64,000 nt of DNA from Mesorhizobium norvegicum (GTDB taxonomy: Bacteria; Pseudomonadota; Alphaproteobacteria; Rhizobiales; Rhizobiaceae), in assembly GCF_004919685.1 (NCBI RefSeq), contig NZ_SMYZ01000034.1, positions 20,338 to 84,337 on the forward strand. The letters are read 5' to 3'. Position 1 is the stretch's first letter. Every line of letters begins with the position of its first letter. A program made the position numbers and the translations under genes. The notes under the pieces were generated by a model. The model was not told the DNA's origin, made no database searches, and was given only the letters and a program-made list of their open reading frames with translations. Shown here one piece after another: positions 50,551-60,736 of this stretch.

Positions 50551-51426
50551 CTACGAGGCCGCAGGCGCCGGAGGCTCGTCCGGGGCCTTGTCCGCCACGG
50601 TTTCCGCCGCGTCCTGCTTCTCGCGCGCCACCCGCTGCTTTTCCTGATCGCGCTCGATCAGCCGGGCGGCCCAGATGGAGACCTCGTAGAGAAGGATGGT
50701 CGGAATGGCGAGGCCGATCTGGCTCATCGGATCGGGCGGCGTCAGCACGGCCGCGACGACGAAGGCGATGACGATCGCCCATTTGCGCTTCTCGGCCAGC
50801 CCCTTGGACGACAGCATGCCGACCCGTGTCATCAGGCTGGTCACCACCGGCAACTGGAACACCAGGCCGAAGGAGAAGATCAGCGTCATGATCAGGCTGA
50901 GATATTCCGACACTTTCGGCAGCAGCGAGATCTGCACCTGGTCGTCGGTGCCGGCCTGCTGCATGGCGAGGAAGAACCACATCACCATCGGCGTGAAGAA
51001 GAAATAGACCAGCGACGCGCCCATCAGGAACAGGATCGGCGATGCGATCAGGAACGGCAGGAAAGCATTGCGTTCGTTCTTGTAGAGGCCGGGCGCGATG
51101 AATTTGTAGATCTGCGTGGCGATCAGCGGAAAGGCGATCACCATGCCGCCGAACATGGCCAGCTTGACCTGGGTGAAGAAGAATTCCTGCGGCGCGGTGT
51201 AGATCAGCTCGACCTTATGCGGATCGAGCCCTGCCCATTTCGTCGCCCATTTGAACGGGATCACAAGCAGGTTGAACAGCTTCTTGGCGAAGAAGAAACA
51301 AACCAGGAAGGCGACAAAGAAACCGCCGATCGACCAGATCAGCCGCCGGCGCAACTCGATCAGATGCTCCATCAGCGGCGCCGACGATTTCTCGATCTCG
51401 TCCTTTTCGGTGTCCGAAACGCTCAC
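50551..51426 (-). CDS. tatC: Twin-arginine translocase subunit TatC
   Basis: A 291-residue core receptor of the Tat pathway with six helices. It has the N-terminal APLMEHLIELRRRLIWS, conserved Glu and Pro motifs in YTAPQEFFFTQVKLAMFGG, and FGLVFQLPVV. It binds RR signal peptides with TatB. The start overlaps the tatB stop by four bases. Confidence 0.95.
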   Translation of the reverse strand: MSVSDTEKDEIEKSSAPLMEHLIELRRRLIWSIGGFFVAFLVCFFFAKKLFNLLVIPFKWATKWAGLDPHKVELIYTAPQEFFFTQVKLAMFGGMVIAFPLIATQIYKFIAPGLYKNERNAFLPFLIASPILFLMGASLVYFFFTPMVMWFFLAMQQAGTDDQVQISLLPKVSEYLSLIMTLIFSFGLVFQLPVVTSLMTRVGMLSSKGLAEKRKWAIVIAFVVAAVLTPPDPMSQIGLAIPTILLYEVSIWAARLIERDQEKQRVAREKQDAAETVADKAPDEPPAPAAS

Positions 51427-52226
51427 TTGGCGGCTCCAGCCGTCTTCTTGGCCGCTGGCTTCTTCGCCGCAGCAGGCTTCGGTTCGGCTTTCGCCACGGT
51501 CTTGGTCGCGATCACCTTGGCCACGGCAGGCTTCGCGGCTTTGGGCGTTTCAGCCTTTGCCGCCGTCACGGTCTTCACTGGCGCCTTGGGCGCAGGCGTG
51601 GCCTTCGCGGTGACCATTTTCGCCGGCGCGGCAGCCTTTGCGTCGGTTGCCGAAGCCTTGGCCAGTGCTTTTGCAACCGGCGTCGCCTTTGCCGGCGCAG
51701 GCTTGGCTGCTTTCTTCGCCGCGGACGCCTTCGACGCCGAAACAGGTGCCGGCGGCACTGACGACGTCACCACCGATTCATCGGTCATTGCCGGGAAAAT
51801 CGGCGTTGCAGGTGCTGCCTCCGGTCCGTTGACGCCAGGCATGGTCGTTGCACCGTTCTTCAACGGCTCGGCCGCCTGCGGGGTCGAAGCGGCCGGCGTT
51901 GCCGGATCAGCCGCCGGCTTCGGCTTCATCGCCGCATCGACGCCGGAGCGAACGTCGGCCGCGGCCTGTTCGAACGGATTGAGCTGCTTCCTGATCTCGG
52001 CCATCGGACTGAGACCCCTGAGCTCGTCGACGGACTTCTTGACGTCGTCGAGCTCGGCTTCCTTCAGCGCTTCGTTGAACTGTTTCTGGAAATCGGAAGC
52101 CATGGCGCGCAGCTTCGCCGTCGTGCGGCCGAAGGTGCGCAGCATATTGGGCAAATCCTTAGGCCCGACGACCACGATCATGACGATCGCGATGACCAGC
52201 ATTTCGGTCCAGCCGACTTCAAACAT
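51423..52226 (-). CDS. tatB: Twin-arginine translocase subunit TatB
   Basis: A 267-residue protein that begins with the membrane helix MFEVGWTEMLVIAIVMIVVV and the GPKDLPNMLRTFGR amphipathic hinge. A long Ala/Pro/Lys-rich tail follows. The tail (about 170 residues) is unusually long and of low complexity, which is common in rhizobia. It partners TatC in substrate recognition. Confidence 0.9.
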   Translation of the reverse strand: MFEVGWTEMLVIAIVMIVVVGPKDLPNMLRTFGRTTAKLRAMASDFQKQFNEALKEAELDDVKKSVDELRGLSPMAEIRKQLNPFEQAAADVRSGVDAAMKPKPAADPATPAASTPQAAEPLKNGATTMPGVNGPEAAPATPIFPAMTDESVVTSSVPPAPVSASKASAAKKAAKPAPAKATPVAKALAKASATDAKAAAPAKMVTAKATPAPKAPVKTVTAAKAETPKAAKPAVAKVIATKTVAKAEPKPAAAKKPAAKKTAGAAK

Positions 52227-52255
52227 GGCACTCTGTTCCGACTAGAACCTTTGGC

Positions 52256-52477
52256 TCAGCTCTTGCTGGCTTTTTCCTTCGCGGCCGCAACGGTCTCGTC
52301 GGCGCGATGTTCGACGGTGCGCTTGTCTTCGGCAACGTCGTCGTCGGCCATGCCCTTCTTGAAGCTCTTGATGCCCTTGGCCATGTCGCCCATCAGCTCG
52401 GGAATCTTGCCGCGGCCGAACACCAAAAGCACGATCACCAGCACGATCATCCAGTGCCAAATCGAAAATGAACCCAT
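52256..52477 (-). CDS. tatA: Twin-arginine translocase subunit TatA
   Basis: A 73-residue pore-forming subunit. The N-terminal [20 protein letters not shown] helix is followed by an amphipathic [19 protein letters not shown] and an acidic tail. It lies first in tatABC, 29 bases upstream of tatB. Confidence 0.92.
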   Translation of the reverse strand: MGSFSIWHWMIVLVIVLLVFGRGKIPELMGDMAKGIKSFKKGMADDDVAEDKRTVEHRADETVAAAKEKASKS

Positions 52478-52646
52478 AGCAAATCTCTCTCGAATGTTTT
52501 CCCTGGCGATGATCTATGCGTTTTCGCGTTGGGATTCAAACACAACTGCGACAGAGTTTATGAAAGGGTGGCGGATGTCACGCATTTTCGGCGTGATGGC
52601 CCGCTACGAATCCGCGCATCCTCGACAGATCGGCGGCCAAAGCCAG

Positions 52647-53408
52647 TCAATCTTCCGTGACGCGCGGCGTCAGCAGGCCGAGTTCCTCGAGATCGATGTC
52701 GGTCAGCGCATCCTCATCGTCGGTCAACGCATCGGGATCGGACGGCGGAACCGGAATGGCGAAATTCGACGGCATACGGCCCGAAAGCAGCCCCGCCCCC
52801 TTCAGTTCCTCCATGCCCGGCAGATCGCGGATCTCTTCCAGCGCGAAATGGTCGAGGAAGGTGTCGGTGGTGCCGTAGGTGACAGGGCGTCCCGGCGTTT
52901 TGCGCCGGCCGCGCATGCGCACCCATTCCGTTTCCAGCAGCGTGTCGAGCGTGCCTTTCGAGGTTTCGACGCCGCGGATGTCCTCGATCTCGGCGCGCGT
53001 CACCGGCTGGTGATAGGCGATGATCGCCAGCACTTCGAGGGCCGCGCGGGAGAGTTTCCTTTGTTGGACAGTATCCCGGCTCATCAGGAAAGCGAGATCA
53101 CCGGCCGTGCGGAACGCCCAGGCGTCGCCGATACGCACCAGATTGACGCCGCGCCGCGCATAGATCTGCTGCAGCTCGGCCATGGCCAGGGCGATGTTGA
53201 TGCCGTCCGGAAGGCGTGCCGCAAGCTGCTTTTCGCTGACAGGCTCAGCGCTGGCGAACACGATCGCCTCGGCCATGCGCACGGCTTCCGCCAGATGCAG
53301 CCGCTCGGCCGGATTGTGTACCTTTTGCTCGGCCGGGTCCTGGGAAAGCGACTCCTCTTCGGATTCATCGTCGACCTTGAACGGGATAACCGAAGCGCGT
53401 TCGCTCAT
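52647..53408 (-). CDS. scpB: Segregation and condensation protein B
   Basis: A 253-residue winged-helix protein that joins ScpA and SMC. It includes LHLAEAVRMAEAIVFASAEPVSE, LSRAALEVLAIIAYHQPVTR and IEDIRGVETSKGTLDTLLE. ATGA overlap with scpA makes it cotranscribed. The acidic C-terminal tail varies in the family. Confidence 0.92.
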   Translation of the reverse strand: MSERASVIPFKVDDESEEESLSQDPAEQKVHNPAERLHLAEAVRMAEAIVFASAEPVSEKQLAARLPDGINIALAMAELQQIYARRGVNLVRIGDAWAFRTAGDLAFLMSRDTVQQRKLSRAALEVLAIIAYHQPVTRAEIEDIRGVETSKGTLDTLLETEWVRMRGRRKTPGRPVTYGTTDTFLDHFALEEIRDLPGMEELKGAGLLSGRMPSNFAIPVPPSDPDALTDDEDALTDIDLEELGLLTPRVTED

Positions 53409-54247
53409 GATGCCACCTCGACTGCCTTGATTGCCTGCGTGCGGCCGCGCAGATAGATCGGCGCGAACACTTCATCCTGCCGCATGTCCATCGTGCCTTC
53501 GCGCACCAGTTCCAGCGTGGCCGCAAACGAACTGGCGATCGCCGTGCGCCGCTCCTCGGGGCTGGTCATGTACACGATCAGAAAACTTTCCAGCGTCGTC
53601 CAGTCGCTCACGGCCCCGACCAGACGGGTCAGGATATCGCGCGCGTCCTTGAGCGACCAGACACCGCGCCTGGCGATAGTGACATTGTTGATCGCCTGCT
53701 TCTGCCGCTGCTGGGCGTAGGCGGTCAACAGATCGTAGAGCGAGGCCGAATAGGCGTTGCGCTTTTCGACGATGACCATTTCCGGCATGCCGCGCGCGAA
53801 CACGTCACGGCCGAGCCGGTTGCGGTTGACCAGGCGCGCCGAAGCGTCACGCATGGCTTCCAGCCGCTTCAGCCGGAACTGCAGCACCGCCGCCAGTTCC
53901 TCGCCGCTTTCGCCCTCGTCGCCCGGCTGCTTGGGGATCAGAAGCTTCGACTTGAGGAAGGCCAACCACGCCGCCATCACCAGATAGTCGGCGGCAAGCT
54001 CAAGCCTGAGCGCCCTCGCCGTCTCGACAAAGGTCAGATATTGCTCGACCAGCGCCAGGATCGAAATGCGCGCCAGATCGACCTTCTGGGTGCGGGCAAG
54101 ATGCAGCAGAAGATCGAGTGGACCTTCGAAGCCGGCCACGTCGACGACCAGCGACGGGTCGCCGGTGACGCGTGAATCGTCATTCTCGGCCCACAGACGG
54201 TCCATCGGTGCGGCCTTCGCGGCCTTGCTTTCCAATGTTTCCGCCAC
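53405..54247 (-). CDS. scpA: Segregation and condensation protein A
   Basis: A 280-residue kleisin of the SMC complex. The FEGPLDLLLHLARTQKVDLARISI segment is the N-terminal SMC-binding motif, and the C-terminal winged helix includes RAEAIKAVE-like residues. nagZ lies 20 bases upstream, so the two are probably one operon (nagZ-scpA-scpB). Confidence 0.92.
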   Translation of the reverse strand: MAETLESKAAKAAPMDRLWAENDDSRVTGDPSLVVDVAGFEGPLDLLLHLARTQKVDLARISILALVEQYLTFVETARALRLELAADYLVMAAWLAFLKSKLLIPKQPGDEGESGEELAAVLQFRLKRLEAMRDASARLVNRNRLGRDVFARGMPEMVIVEKRNAYSASLYDLLTAYAQQRQKQAINNVTIARRGVWSLKDARDILTRLVGAVSDWTTLESFLIVYMTSPEERRTAIASSFAATLELVREGTMDMRQDEVFAPIYLRGRTQAIKAVEVAS

Positions 54248-54267
54248 TGCCTGTCACTTTCCCTTTG

Positions 54268-55287
54268 CTATGCCACCGCATCGAAGTAGGTGGCGAATTC
54301 GGCACGAATTTCGGTTTCTTCGACCGTGTCACGGTTCTTTATATAGGTCAGCGCCCGCTTTGCGCGCTCCAGCGACGTGCCCTCAAGCCCCGTGGTCCGC
54401 GATGCGATGCCGGCCATCTCCTCGAAAACGCCATTGCAGTGAAGGACCAGATCGCAGCCCGCCGCAAGGATCGAGGCCGCCTTTGTCGGGAAATCCCCAG
54501 AAAGTGCCTTCATCGACGTGTCGTCGCTCATCAGCAGCCCGTCGAAGCCGATTTCGCGCCGGATGATCTCGTCGATAACCTTGCCGGAGGTGGTTGCCGG
54601 GTTGTTGGGGTCGATTGCGCTGTAGACGACATGCGCCGTCATTGCCATCGGCAGATGGTTGAGCTCCCTAAACGGGGCGAAATCATGCCGCTGCAGATCG
54701 CTGAGCGAGGCGTTGACCACAGGCAATTCGAAATGCGTGTCGGCAAAGGCGCGGCCATGGCCCGGAATATGCTTCATGACTGGCAGCACACCACCTGCCA
54801 TTAGCCCCTCCGCCGCGGCACGGCCGAGTTCGATCACCGGTCGCGGGTCCTTGCCATAGGCACGCGCGCCGATGACATCGCTGGCGCCTTCGATCGGCAC
54901 GTCGAGCACCGGCAGGCAGTCGGCGGTGATGCCGTAGCGCAGCAGGTCGAAGGCATGCAGCCGCGCCATAAGCCAGGCCGCGCGGGCGCCGGCATCATGG
55001 TCGTCGCGCCACAGCGCGCCGAGCGCGCCACCGGCCGGATAGTTCGGCGCCAGCGGCGGCCGCAGGCGCTGCACACGGCCGCCTTCCTGGTCGATGAACA
55101 CCAGCGGGTCCGGGCGTCCGATGCAGTCACGCATCGAGGCGACCAGATCGCGGATCTGTTCGGTCTCGCCGATGTTGCGCGCAAACAGGATGAAGGCCCA
55201 TGGGCATTCATTGCGATAGAAATTGATTTCTTCGCGGGTGAGCGATTTCCCGGCACAGCCGAGGATCATGGATTTTGATTCGGTCAT
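54268..55287 (-). CDS. nagZ: Beta-N-acetylhexosaminidase
   Basis: A 339-residue GH3 enzyme that removes GlcNAc from recycled muropeptides. It has FIDQEGGRVQRLRPP, the catalytic His loop KHIPGHGRAFADTH and the nucleophile Asp in LLMSDDTSMKALSGD. It is cytoplasmic, with no signal peptide. It follows the SPOR gene after a strong terminator. Confidence 0.93.
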   Translation of the reverse strand: MTESKSMILGCAGKSLTREEINFYRNECPWAFILFARNIGETEQIRDLVASMRDCIGRPDPLVFIDQEGGRVQRLRPPLAPNYPAGGALGALWRDDHDAGARAAWLMARLHAFDLLRYGITADCLPVLDVPIEGASDVIGARAYGKDPRPVIELGRAAAEGLMAGGVLPVMKHIPGHGRAFADTHFELPVVNASLSDLQRHDFAPFRELNHLPMAMTAHVVYSAIDPNNPATTSGKVIDEIIRREIGFDGLLMSDDTSMKALSGDFPTKAASILAAGCDLVLHCNGVFEEMAGIASRTTGLEGTSLERAKRALTYIKNRDTVEETEIRAEFATYFDAVA

Positions 55288-55370
55288 CTCAGGAGTCTAA
55301 AGCTTCGCGCGATCAAAGGGAATCATCCGGATCACAAGCGATCAAATGCCAGATCTGCTTTCCCCATGAA

Positions 55371-55401
55371 AAAAGCCGGCGCGGTGACCGCGCCGGCTTT
55401 T
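55371..55401. terminator. Bidirectional intrinsic terminator after the SPOR gene
   Basis: AAAAGCCGGCGCGG and CCGCGCCGGCTTTT form a perfect 14-bp stem with a 3-base loop and T-runs in both directions. It separates the SPOR gene from nagZ. Confidence 0.9.
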
Positions 55402-55419
55402 GATTGGGTGGCTCCGGCT

Positions 55420-58400
55420 CTAGCGCGAGACGAAACAGTTGCCGCCGGCAGCCTTGTAGCTGGTGCACAGATTGATCGCGTCGTTGCGCGACTGCGCCGG
55501 AACCCGCACACGGTAGAACGTGCCCTTGCCGGCGATCTCGGCCTTGACGATGTTGGCTGTACGGCCAGCAAGCACGCTGCCGTAGCGGCGCTGCAGATCC
55601 TGATAGCTGGACTGGGCGCTTTCGACCGTCGGCTGCGAAGCGATCTGCATCGACCACGAACCACCGCCGGTCGCGGTCGATGCCGGATCGATGGACGCAA
55701 CCTGATCGGGCTTGACCTCGCCGACGACGTCGACCGGCTGATCGGACGGACGCTGCGGCGCGAGCGGAACCTTTGCCGGCGTGTTGGCCGACTGGGCCTT
55801 GGCTTCAGTCTTGGGCTTGGCTGCCGGCTTGAGGGCCGGCTCGTCCGCCTGTGCGGCGGCAGGCGCCACGGTGCCGGTCTGGTCTGTATCGGCCTGCGCC
55901 GTCGGGGCAACATGCTGCGGCGCCGGGTCGATCGGCTCCGTTGCGGCCACTTGCGGAGCGGGCGCCGGATCTTCACGCGGCACCAGCGAACCGTCCGACT
56001 TGACCACCATGGTCCTTACCTTGCGCGGCGCAACGGCGACGACATCGGCATTGGTGCCCTTGTCGGCATCCTGCAGCACCTGCGCGATGCGATCCTCGGA
56101 CTTGGGCGCGGCCGCCATGTTGTCGGCCGAAGCGTCGCCGGCCGTTGGCGCGGCGTTGCCGACATCGGTGCCAACGGCACCTGCGTTCTGGTCCGGTGAA
56201 AGATCGATGGCGCGGGCCGGGTCCTTCGCCTGGACGTCCACCGGCTCTTCGGTGTTGGTGACCAGTTTTTCCTGGACCGGCTCGGCGGGCTTCGCACCCC
56301 TGACCGCGTCGTAGACCTTGTTGTCCTGGTTCGGCACCACGGCACCGCCCGGATTCTCCGGCTTGACCTTGATCGGCGCGTTGTCGGCCTTGACGATCAC
56401 CGGCGCTTCGCTGCCGCCCTTGCCGCCGAAAGACAGCGCAAAGGCACCGAGGCCGCCAGCCACCGCCACCGCGCCGACAATCGCGGCGATGAACAGGCCA
56501 CGTCCCCGCGAAGGCCTCGCGGCCTCGCGCTCGCCGAGACCCGGAACGGCCATCGCCTCGTCGAGTTCGGGATCGTAGTCCAGTTCATCGACGGTGAAAT
56601 CATCCGCCTGTGAAACCGGCTGGCTGCCGGGCAGACTGTCGAAATCGAAGCCATCGGAGGCATCGGCATAACCCTTGGGCGCCGCCGCGCGGGCAGATAC
56701 TTCCATCGGCCGCGCCGCATAGGTCCGCGCTTCCGGCTCATAACCCGGCTTGACCCCGTCATAGCCCGGCTTGACGCTATCATAGCCCGGCTTGACCCCG
56801 TCATAGCCAGGGCTGACGCCGTCATAGCCCGGCTTGAAGCCCGTGGCGTAGGAGTCATCGTCGTAAGACGCGCCGGCTACGCCGCCTGCGGGAGCGGCAG
56901 CGACCTCCACCGCGTTCATCTCGGAGAGAAGGCTGGAGAACTCGGCGTCGAGATCGTCATAGCCAGACGCCGCCGGCTGATCTTCCTCGAAATGCAGTTC
57001 GGGAATATCGAGATCGTCCGCCAGCGCCACGACACGCTCGGGCACGTCGACTGTCTCGACATCGGGCATGTCTTCGTAACGCGCGGGCTGGCGCAATTGC
57101 GGCGCCGATACTGGGGCTGCGGGCGCGACTGTCTCGACTGGCTCGGCCGAACGGTACGACGTCGCCGCGGCGACTGCCGGCGCTGCGGCCATGGATGCCA
57201 TCGAAGCGGCCGGCTGAGCGCTAAACGCAGGCTGCGCGCTGAATGACGGCTGCTGCGGAACCGGCGTCACGCGGCTCCACGAACGGGTCGGCTCTGTCGG
57301 TGGGGAACGCCCCGCCACCCAATCGAGCGAATCCGCCGAATCGTCCCGGGAAGCGGCAACGTCACGCGGATCGAGACCCTTGGCCAAAGCCGCGTCGAAC
57401 GCATCATTGTCGAAATCGACATCGACATCGACATGTCCAGCAGCATCCAAGCCCGGATCCTGGTCCTCAATTTCATCAAGCACAAGATCATCGATATCCG
57501 CATCGACCGCCTCGGCCGCGGCAAGGTGCTGAGGCTGCTCAGCCGCAGCTTCGTCGAGATCCCACTCGAGGTCGCCGACAAGATCGGCCGGTTCCTGAGT
57601 GGTCTCTGCAGCCTCGACAACAGGTGGCGGAGCGGCGACAGGCGGCGGAGCCGTGACGGGCTCGCGGGCCACCGGCGCCGTACGCGCGGTCATGGCGCCC
57701 AGCAGCGCATTCAACTCGTCTTCCAGGCTTCTTTCGTCCGCGATCGGGGCTTGCACCGGCTCGGCCATATCAGCGGCCGGCGCCACCGGCTGGAGCGAAG
57801 CGGCGGCAATTTCAGCGACCGGCTCTTCCACTGTTTCGGCAAACGTATCGTCGAAGTTCAGGTCGAAAGCATCATCCGACGCAGCTTCAGGGCTGGGAGT
57901 CTCGCCCTTCGCATCCGCGGTATCGGCAATCACATCATGCGCTTCCGGCTCGTCGAATGCGACCGGCTCATCAGCGCGAACGTCAAAATCCATGTCGACA
58001 TCAGCCATGGCGTCGTCGAAGTCGCCGGCAAGATACTCACCGGAGATTGCCTGGGCATCACGCGCAGCCGCCTGCTCCGGCATGGGATACTCGACGGGAT
58101 CGGCAGCGGCGTAGGACTGTTCCACCGCCGAATGGTCGTCGAGCATCAGTTCGTCTTCGAGCGAGATCGCAACCGCATCGTCGAATTCATGATCGGAAGC
58201 CGTCTCGACTGAAGCTGGCGCATCGGCGACGGCAACCGGGTGCTGGGCCTCTTCGGCTTCCTCATCGATCCGGAAGTCCTGGTCGAGCGACGCGGCAAGC
58301 TCGTCCGCCATCGGCTGATCATCCTCGAAGGGCGAGACATCCTCAAGTGAACTGGCAACGGCATTGTCGAAATCGGACTCGAAAGCCGGCTCTACAGCTG

Positions 58401-58800
58401 GCGTGGTTTCAGCAGCGGCCGCATGGCTGACGCCGGCTGCGTGGTCGTCGACTTCGTCCAAGTCCAGATGGAAATCGTCGTCGAGCGACAGCGAAAGCTC
58501 GTCGTCCATTGCACTGGCGAACGCCGGCTCATGTTCGAATCTCGGCTCGTGAGCCTCGGCAACCGGAGCGGCGTCGCTGTCGTCAGCGCCGAACTCGCCC
58601 ATCATTTCCTTCTCGAGATCGATATCGAAATCGCCCTCTTCCGCCACGTGATCGGCGGCTGGGGCTTTCGGCTGGGCGGGCAATTGCGGCTTGACCGGCT
58701 GGCGCGGGTCGAATCCCATGATCCTGGTCAGTTCCGCGAACGGATCATCGTCAGCGATGTCGTTATTGTCGGCTACTCTCAGCTGGGTTCTGTCTGCCAT
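55420..58800 (-). CDS. Large SPOR-domain cell-division/envelope protein
   Basis: A 1126-residue protein. It starts MADRTQLRVADNNDIADDDP, with a conserved FAELTRIMGFDPRQP that also begins related rhizobial proteins. Residues 50-700 are acidic and repetitive, with several EDELSLDDDFxxD-like blocks, and include five PGYDGVK-like heptad units (56735-56846). One helix (residues about 752-774, GLFIAAIVGAVAVAGGLGAF) anchors it. The C-terminus is a SPOR domain (WSMQIASQPTVESAQSSYQDL to YKAAGGNCFVSR) that binds denuded septal peptidoglycan. The cytoplasmic N-terminus may contact division proteins. The start at 58800 is preferred over 58824 because it has a purine-rich site and a conserved N-terminus. 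Confidence 0.85.
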   Translation of the reverse strand: MADRTQLRVADNNDIADDDPFAELTRIMGFDPRQPVKPQLPAQPKAPAADHVAEEGDFDIDLEKEMMGEFGADDSDAAPVAEAHEPRFEHEPAFASAMDDELSLSLDDDFHLDLDEVDDHAAGVSHAAAAETTPAVEPAFESDFDNAVASSLEDVSPFEDDQPMADELAASLDQDFRIDEEAEEAQHPVAVADAPASVETASDHEFDDAVAISLEDELMLDDHSAVEQSYAAADPVEYPMPEQAAARDAQAISGEYLAGDFDDAMADVDMDFDVRADEPVAFDEPEAHDVIADTADAKGETPSPEAASDDAFDLNFDDTFAETVEEPVAEIAAASLQPVAPAADMAEPVQAPIADERSLEDELNALLGAMTARTAPVAREPVTAPPPVAAPPPVVEAAETTQEPADLVGDLEWDLDEAAAEQPQHLAAAEAVDADIDDLVLDEIEDQDPGLDAAGHVDVDVDFDNDAFDAALAKGLDPRDVAASRDDSADSLDWVAGRSPPTEPTRSWSRVTPVPQQPSFSAQPAFSAQPAASMASMAAAPAVAAATSYRSAEPVETVAPAAPVSAPQLRQPARYEDMPDVETVDVPERVVALADDLDIPELHFEEDQPAASGYDDLDAEFSSLLSEMNAVEVAAAPAGGVAGASYDDDSYATGFKPGYDGVSPGYDGVKPGYDSVKPGYDGVKPGYEPEARTYAARPMEVSARAAAPKGYADASDGFDFDSLPGSQPVSQADDFTVDELDYDPELDEAMAVPGLGEREAARPSRGRGLFIAAIVGAVAVAGGLGAFALSFGGKGGSEAPVIVKADNAPIKVKPENPGGAVVPNQDNKVYDAVRGAKPAEPVQEKLVTNTEEPVDVQAKDPARAIDLSPDQNAGAVGTDVGNAAPTAGDASADNMAAAPKSEDRIAQVLQDADKGTNADVVAVAPRKVRTMVVKSDGSLVPREDPAPAPQVAATEPIDPAPQHVAPTAQADTDQTGTVAPAAAQADEPALKPAAKPKTEAKAQSANTPAKVPLAPQRPSDQPVDVVGEVKPDQVASIDPASTATGGGSWSMQIASQPTVESAQSSYQDLQRRYGSVLAGRTANIVKAEIAGKGTFYRVRVPAQSRNDAINLCTSYKAAGGNCFVSR

Positions 58801-58903
58801 TATTGTTCCCGAACTCGCACTCATTCGGACGCCATGGACGTCGCGTAGGGTTGGCCCTTACCAGCGCAATGTGGGCAAAAGGTGACAGGTTATTTAGTCA
58901 AAC

Positions 58904-60661
58904 CTAACGCATTTCGGTGGGCGCGGCGGCTCCGATCAACGTCAGGCCGGACGTCAAAACGTCCGAAACAGCCTGCACCAGCCCTAGTCTGGCATGCGTC
59001 AATTGTCGGTCGTTAACCTTAACAAAACGTAAGTCCGGATTATCCGTGCCACGGTTCCAGTGTCCGTGGAAGCTGGAAGCCAGATCATAGAGGTAGAATG
59101 CCAGCCTGTGCGGCTCGAGCGCAAGTGCCGCGGACTCGATCAGACGCGGGTATTCGGCAAGCTTGCGGATCAGGCCGATCTCGCCCTCGTCGGTCAGCAA
59201 AGCCACGGCGGACGCCAGGCTGTTGCGGTCGAAATTGGCCTCGCCCAATTGCTCGCTCGCTTGCCGGAACACCGAATGGCAGCGCGCCGAGGCATACTGC
59301 ACATAGAACACCGGATTGTCCTTGGACTGCTCGGTCACCTTGGCGAAATCGAAATCCAACGGCGCATCGTTCTTGCGGTAGAGCATCATGAAGCGGATCG
59401 CGTCGCGGCCGACCTCCTCCACCACTTCGCGCAGCGTCACGAAATCGCCGGACCGCTTCGACATGCGCACCGGTTCGCCGTCGCGAAACAGCTTCACCAA
59501 TTGGCAAAGCAGCACGGTGAGCTTCACCTCTTCGCCGGCAATCGCCCGCGCCAAGGCTTCCAGCCGCTTGACATAGCCGCCATGGTCGGCGCCGAGCACA
59601 TAGATCAGGTCGACGAAGCCACGATCGACCTTGTCCTTGAGATAGGCCACGTCGGCGGCAAAATAGGTGAATGAGCCATCCGACTTGACCAGCGCCCGGT
59701 CCATGTCGTCGCCGACCGCGGTCGAGCGGAACAGCGTCTGCTCGCGGTCCTCCCAATCGTCGGGCTTTTCGCCCTTGGGCGGCGGCAGCTTGCCCTTGTA
59801 GATGTGGCCCTTCAGCGTCAGATCGTTGATCGCCGAGCGGATCTTCTTGGCATTGTCGGCGTGCAGCGTGCGCTCGGAGAAGAACACGTCGTGATGCACG
59901 TTGAGCATCGCCAGATCCTCGCGGATCATCGCCATCATCGCATCGATGGTGCGGTCCTTGACGATGGCGAGCGCCTCGTCGTCCTGCATCTGCAGAAGCG
60001 AGCGGCCGAATTCCGTGACCAGCGCCTGGCCGACTGGCACCAGGTAATCGCCGGGATAGAGACCGGCAGGTATTTCGCCGATGTCGTCGCCCAACGCCTC
60101 GCGGTAGCGCAGGAATGCGGAACGGCCGAGCACGTCGATCTGCGAACCGGCATCGTTGATAACATATTCCTTGGTCACGTCGTAACCGGCGAAGGCCATC
60201 AGATTGGCGAGCGCGTCGCCGACGACGGCACCCCGGCAATGGCCGACATGCATCGGCCCCGTCGGATTGGCCGAGACATACTCGACATTGGTCTTCCTGC
60301 CGCCGCCAACCGTCGAACGGCCATAGTTGCGGCCTTCGCCAAGCAGCGCGGTCAGATGCGTCTGCCAGAAGCCGTCCTTGAGCCTGAGATTGACGAAACC
60401 GGGACCGGCCACCTCTGTCGCGGCGACATCCTTGTCGTCGCGCAGCGCTTGCGCCAGTCTTTCGGCCAGCGCGCGCGGATTCTGGCCGGTCGGCTTGGCC
60501 AGCACCATGGCCGCATTGGTCGCCAGGTCGCCATGGCTGGCGTCGCGCGGCGGCTCGACGGCAATGCGCGACAGATCCGGCGAGACGCCATCATTGTCTT
60601 TCAGATCAAGCGCTTCGACGGCTTTTATGATTCGCGCGGTGAAATCGGCGAAGATGTTCAT
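58904..60661 (-). CDS. argS: Arginyl-tRNA synthetase
   Basis: A 585-residue class I synthetase. The HIGH motif variant is [18 protein letters not shown], and the KMSKS-like site appears as [10 protein letters not shown]. An N-terminal ArgRS-specific additional domain and a C-terminal anticodon-binding helical domain (DALR) are present. It charges tRNA-Arg. The SPOR gene follows downstream. Confidence 0.95.
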   Translation of the reverse strand: MNIFADFTARIIKAVEALDLKDNDGVSPDLSRIAVEPPRDASHGDLATNAAMVLAKPTGQNPRALAERLAQALRDDKDVAATEVAGPGFVNLRLKDGFWQTHLTALLGEGRNYGRSTVGGGRKTNVEYVSANPTGPMHVGHCRGAVVGDALANLMAFAGYDVTKEYVINDAGSQIDVLGRSAFLRYREALGDDIGEIPAGLYPGDYLVPVGQALVTEFGRSLLQMQDDEALAIVKDRTIDAMMAMIREDLAMLNVHHDVFFSERTLHADNAKKIRSAINDLTLKGHIYKGKLPPPKGEKPDDWEDREQTLFRSTAVGDDMDRALVKSDGSFTYFAADVAYLKDKVDRGFVDLIYVLGADHGGYVKRLEALARAIAGEEVKLTVLLCQLVKLFRDGEPVRMSKRSGDFVTLREVVEEVGRDAIRFMMLYRKNDAPLDFDFAKVTEQSKDNPVFYVQYASARCHSVFRQASEQLGEANFDRNSLASAVALLTDEGEIGLIRKLAEYPRLIESAALALEPHRLAFYLYDLASSFHGHWNRGTDNPDLRFVKVNDRQLTHARLGLVQAVSDVLTSGLTLIGAAAPTEMR

Positions 60662-60736
60662 TTGTGTGACTCTGGGGTCTGTCTCTGGCGGCTTTGCAGC
60701 GAATCCGGCTCGTTGGCCGGCAAAATCGAGCCCGCC

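Noticed and set aside
56735..56846. Tandem DNA repeat considered as CRISPR or VNTR locus
   Set aside because: The repeats are in frame inside the SPOR gene and encode PGYDGVK-like units, so they are protein repeats.
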